Both the position numbers and the translations under genes were made by a program. Below are positions 63,047 to 64,000 of a stretch of DNA of 64,000 nt, one piece after another. Origin of the DNA: Halopenitus malekzadehii (GTDB lineage Archaea > Halobacteriota > Halobacteria > Halobacteriales > Haloferacaceae). The notes beneath the pieces are model-generated. The model was given only the letters and a program-made list of their open reading frames with translations. It searched no databases and was not told the DNA's origin. Each line of letters begins with the position of its first letter. The stretch's first letter is position 1. Where the stretch lies: assembly GCF_900108505.1 (NCBI RefSeq), contig NZ_FNWU01000001.1:124001-188000 (forward strand), given 5' to 3'.

Positions 63047-64000
63047 TCAAAAGACCTCTTCGGCGTCGATCCGGCCGTCCCGTTCGGGTCCACGAACAGT
63101 CACTTCCTCGCCGAGCCGGACGGTTTCGTCCGTCTGGACGCTCTTCGTCCGGTCCCCATCGTCGAGTACCACGGGGTTTCCGGCCTGGACGACCGTGCCG
63201 GTGAACTCGACCGGATCGTCGGCCGACTCCTCCACTTCCCGTGAATCGCCCGCCTCGGTGGCTCCCGACGCGTCCGCGGTCGCTGCGGCGGCGCCGCCGT
63301 CGGACTGAGCGCGTGTGGCCCCGCCGGTTCCGGCTGCAGTCCCGTCGTCCGTCCCGTTCGTTCCCGTTCCGCTCGATCCGTCGGCGAACGCGCCGAGGCT
63401 CTCACTTTCGGACCGTGCTCCCGTCGCTTCCGTGGAATCGCCGTCACCACGCGATCCATCCCGGGATCGATCGGTCGTGGACCCGTCGTCGATGACGCTG
63501 ACGGTCGACCGCCAGTTGGCCGACGCTTCGAGATCGTCTTGCCACCCGTCGGTGATCTCGACATCGGTGACCACGACCTCGTCGGCGAGGTCGATCTCGG
63601 CGTCGGCCTTCTCGCCCCACAGCGCGACACGGATCTCGCCCGTTTCGTCCTTGATCCGGACGTTTCGAACCTGTCCCTCGGAGCCGTCGTCGCGGTCGAA
63701 CGTCCGTTTCGGGTCCGTCTCGATCACGCCGCCGGCGATGTCGACGGTGGTGCCGATCTCGAGGTCGGCGATGGGCGTCGTCTCCGGGACGTAGTCGACG
63801 TCCTCGTCGACGCGTTCGATCGATCCGCGGTTCCCCACGTGTAACTCGAGGGCGTCGTCGCGCTCGCGGACGTAACCGTCGACGACTTCGACGACCTCCC
63901 CGGCGTCGAACTCCTCGGCCAGGTCGGCCCGGTCGTCCCACATCGTCACGCGGACGCGCCCCGTTTCGTCGCCGAGGGTGAGGTTCGCTACCCGCCCCTC
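63047..64000 (-). CDS. rpaC: Replication protein A / ssDNA-binding OB-fold protein (5' end outside window)
   Basis: The frame enters from the right edge without a stop and ends at 63047, giving at least 317 residues. It starts within an OB-fold (EGRVANLTLGDETGRVRVTM then WDDRADLAEEFDAGEVVEVV), followed by a second OB-fold (GQVRNVRIKDETGEIRVALW, about 110-130). A long Gly/Ser/Asp/Thr linker (about 170-250) and a small C-terminal OB-like segment (DPVEFTGTVVQAGNPVVLDD) complete it. These repeats are characteristic of haloarchaeal RPA of the RpaC type; the name is by architecture and neighbourhood. It lies 181 nt upstream of the histone gene on the same strand. RPA protects ssDNA in replication and repair. 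Confidence 0.9.
   Translation of the reverse strand, partial: EGRVANLTLGDETGRVRVTMWDDRADLAEEFDAGEVVEVVDGYVRERDDALELHVGNRGSIERVDEDVDYVPETTPIADLEIGTTVDIAGGVIETDPKRTFDRDDGSEGQVRNVRIKDETGEIRVALWGEKADAEIDLADEVVVTDVEITDGWQDDLEASANWRSTVSVIDDGSTTDRSRDGSRGDGDSTEATGARSESESLGAFADGSSGTGTNGTDDGTAAGTGGATRAQSDGGAAAATADASGATEAGDSREVEESADDPVEFTGTVVQAGNPVVLDDGDRTKSVQTDETVRLGEEVTVRGPERDGRIDAEEVF

Noticed and set aside
62866-63093. Basic N-terminal extension of the doublet histone, considered as a eukaryote-like tail.
   Set aside because: The sequence is Arg/Pro/Gly-rich from spacer DNA, lacks acidic bias, and the known doublet histones start at the ATG 62865 position.

Overview
The window is chromosomal DNA from a halophilic archaeon (class Halobacteria), most likely of the Halorubrum/Haloferax side of the class. 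The evidence is a very high GC content, strongly acidic predicted proteins rich in Asp and Glu, archaeal TATA boxes placed so that many transcripts would be leaderless, and archaeal information-processing genes: Hel308, Orc1/Cdc6, aRF1, A-type ATP synthase, a doublet histone, RPA, L40e, an archaeal CCA-adding enzyme and an intron-containing tRNA with a bulge-helix-bulge. This is mostly core genome. I see no insertion sequence, phage gene or CRISPR array.

Layout. 1-13 kb: end of a DHH phosphoesterase, uvrC, aspartate kinase, purO, tRNA-Gln, a cgi121-hel308 pair, a GIY-YIG protein with larB, a mini histone-fold protein, rpiA, an orc gene and a tRNA G10 methyltransferase gene. 14-26.3 kb: a catabolic block with a five-gene branched-chain-amino-acid-type ABC importer (livJHMGF), a fused 3-hydroxyacyl-CoA dehydrogenase/enoyl-CoA hydratase, a thiolase with its zinc-ribbon/OB partner, a convergent acyl-CoA synthetase, a VOC (epimerase-like) protein and a winged-helix regulator. 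Copies of a TTGTGGT-type motif lie in three of its control regions. 26.4-45.7 kb: tRNA-Ser, ridA, threonine deaminase, a SpoIIM-type membrane protein, a GlcD-type FAD oxidase, citrate synthase, a PIN-ATPase-KH protein, a 7TM histidine kinase, a UbiA prenyltransferase, M20 and M32 peptidases, CDP-archaeol synthase, proline dehydrogenase, a DUF502 protein and a MinD-type ATPase. 45.8-54.9 kb: the complete A-type ATP synthase cluster H-I-K-E-C-F-A-B-D, with extra putative promoters before K and D. 55-64 kb: aRF1, hisE-pdxT, Sec61-beta, thioredoxin, L40e (only 49 residues), an MBL hydrolase, two tRNAs (one with a 31-nt intron), the CCA-adding enzyme, and a minus-strand RPA, doublet histone and HDAC-like deacetylase group.

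How the parts fit: the importer brings in an amino acid or small acid of unknown identity, the ligase would make its CoA ester, and the dehydrogenase/hydratase and thiolase would shorten it. The VOC protein could handle a methylmalonyl-CoA-type product, and the local regulator is the obvious controller. RidA next to threonine deaminase matches the known need to clear reactive enamines. The window-end cluster couples ssDNA binding, chromatin and deacetylation.

The most interesting sequence-level observations are the shared TTGTGGTTAA-type motif of the catabolic block, overlapping palindromes in front of its regulator, a MinD protein whose long acidic tail ends in a bacterial-like membrane-targeting tip, a canonical intron in tRNA-Asn, three exact 24-nt repeats above the PIN-ATPase promoter, recurrent short tandem duplications in intergenic DNA, and a perfect hairpin just before atpD. 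I did not find a clearly new multi-gene system; the catabolic block with its own candidate regulon is the best lead.
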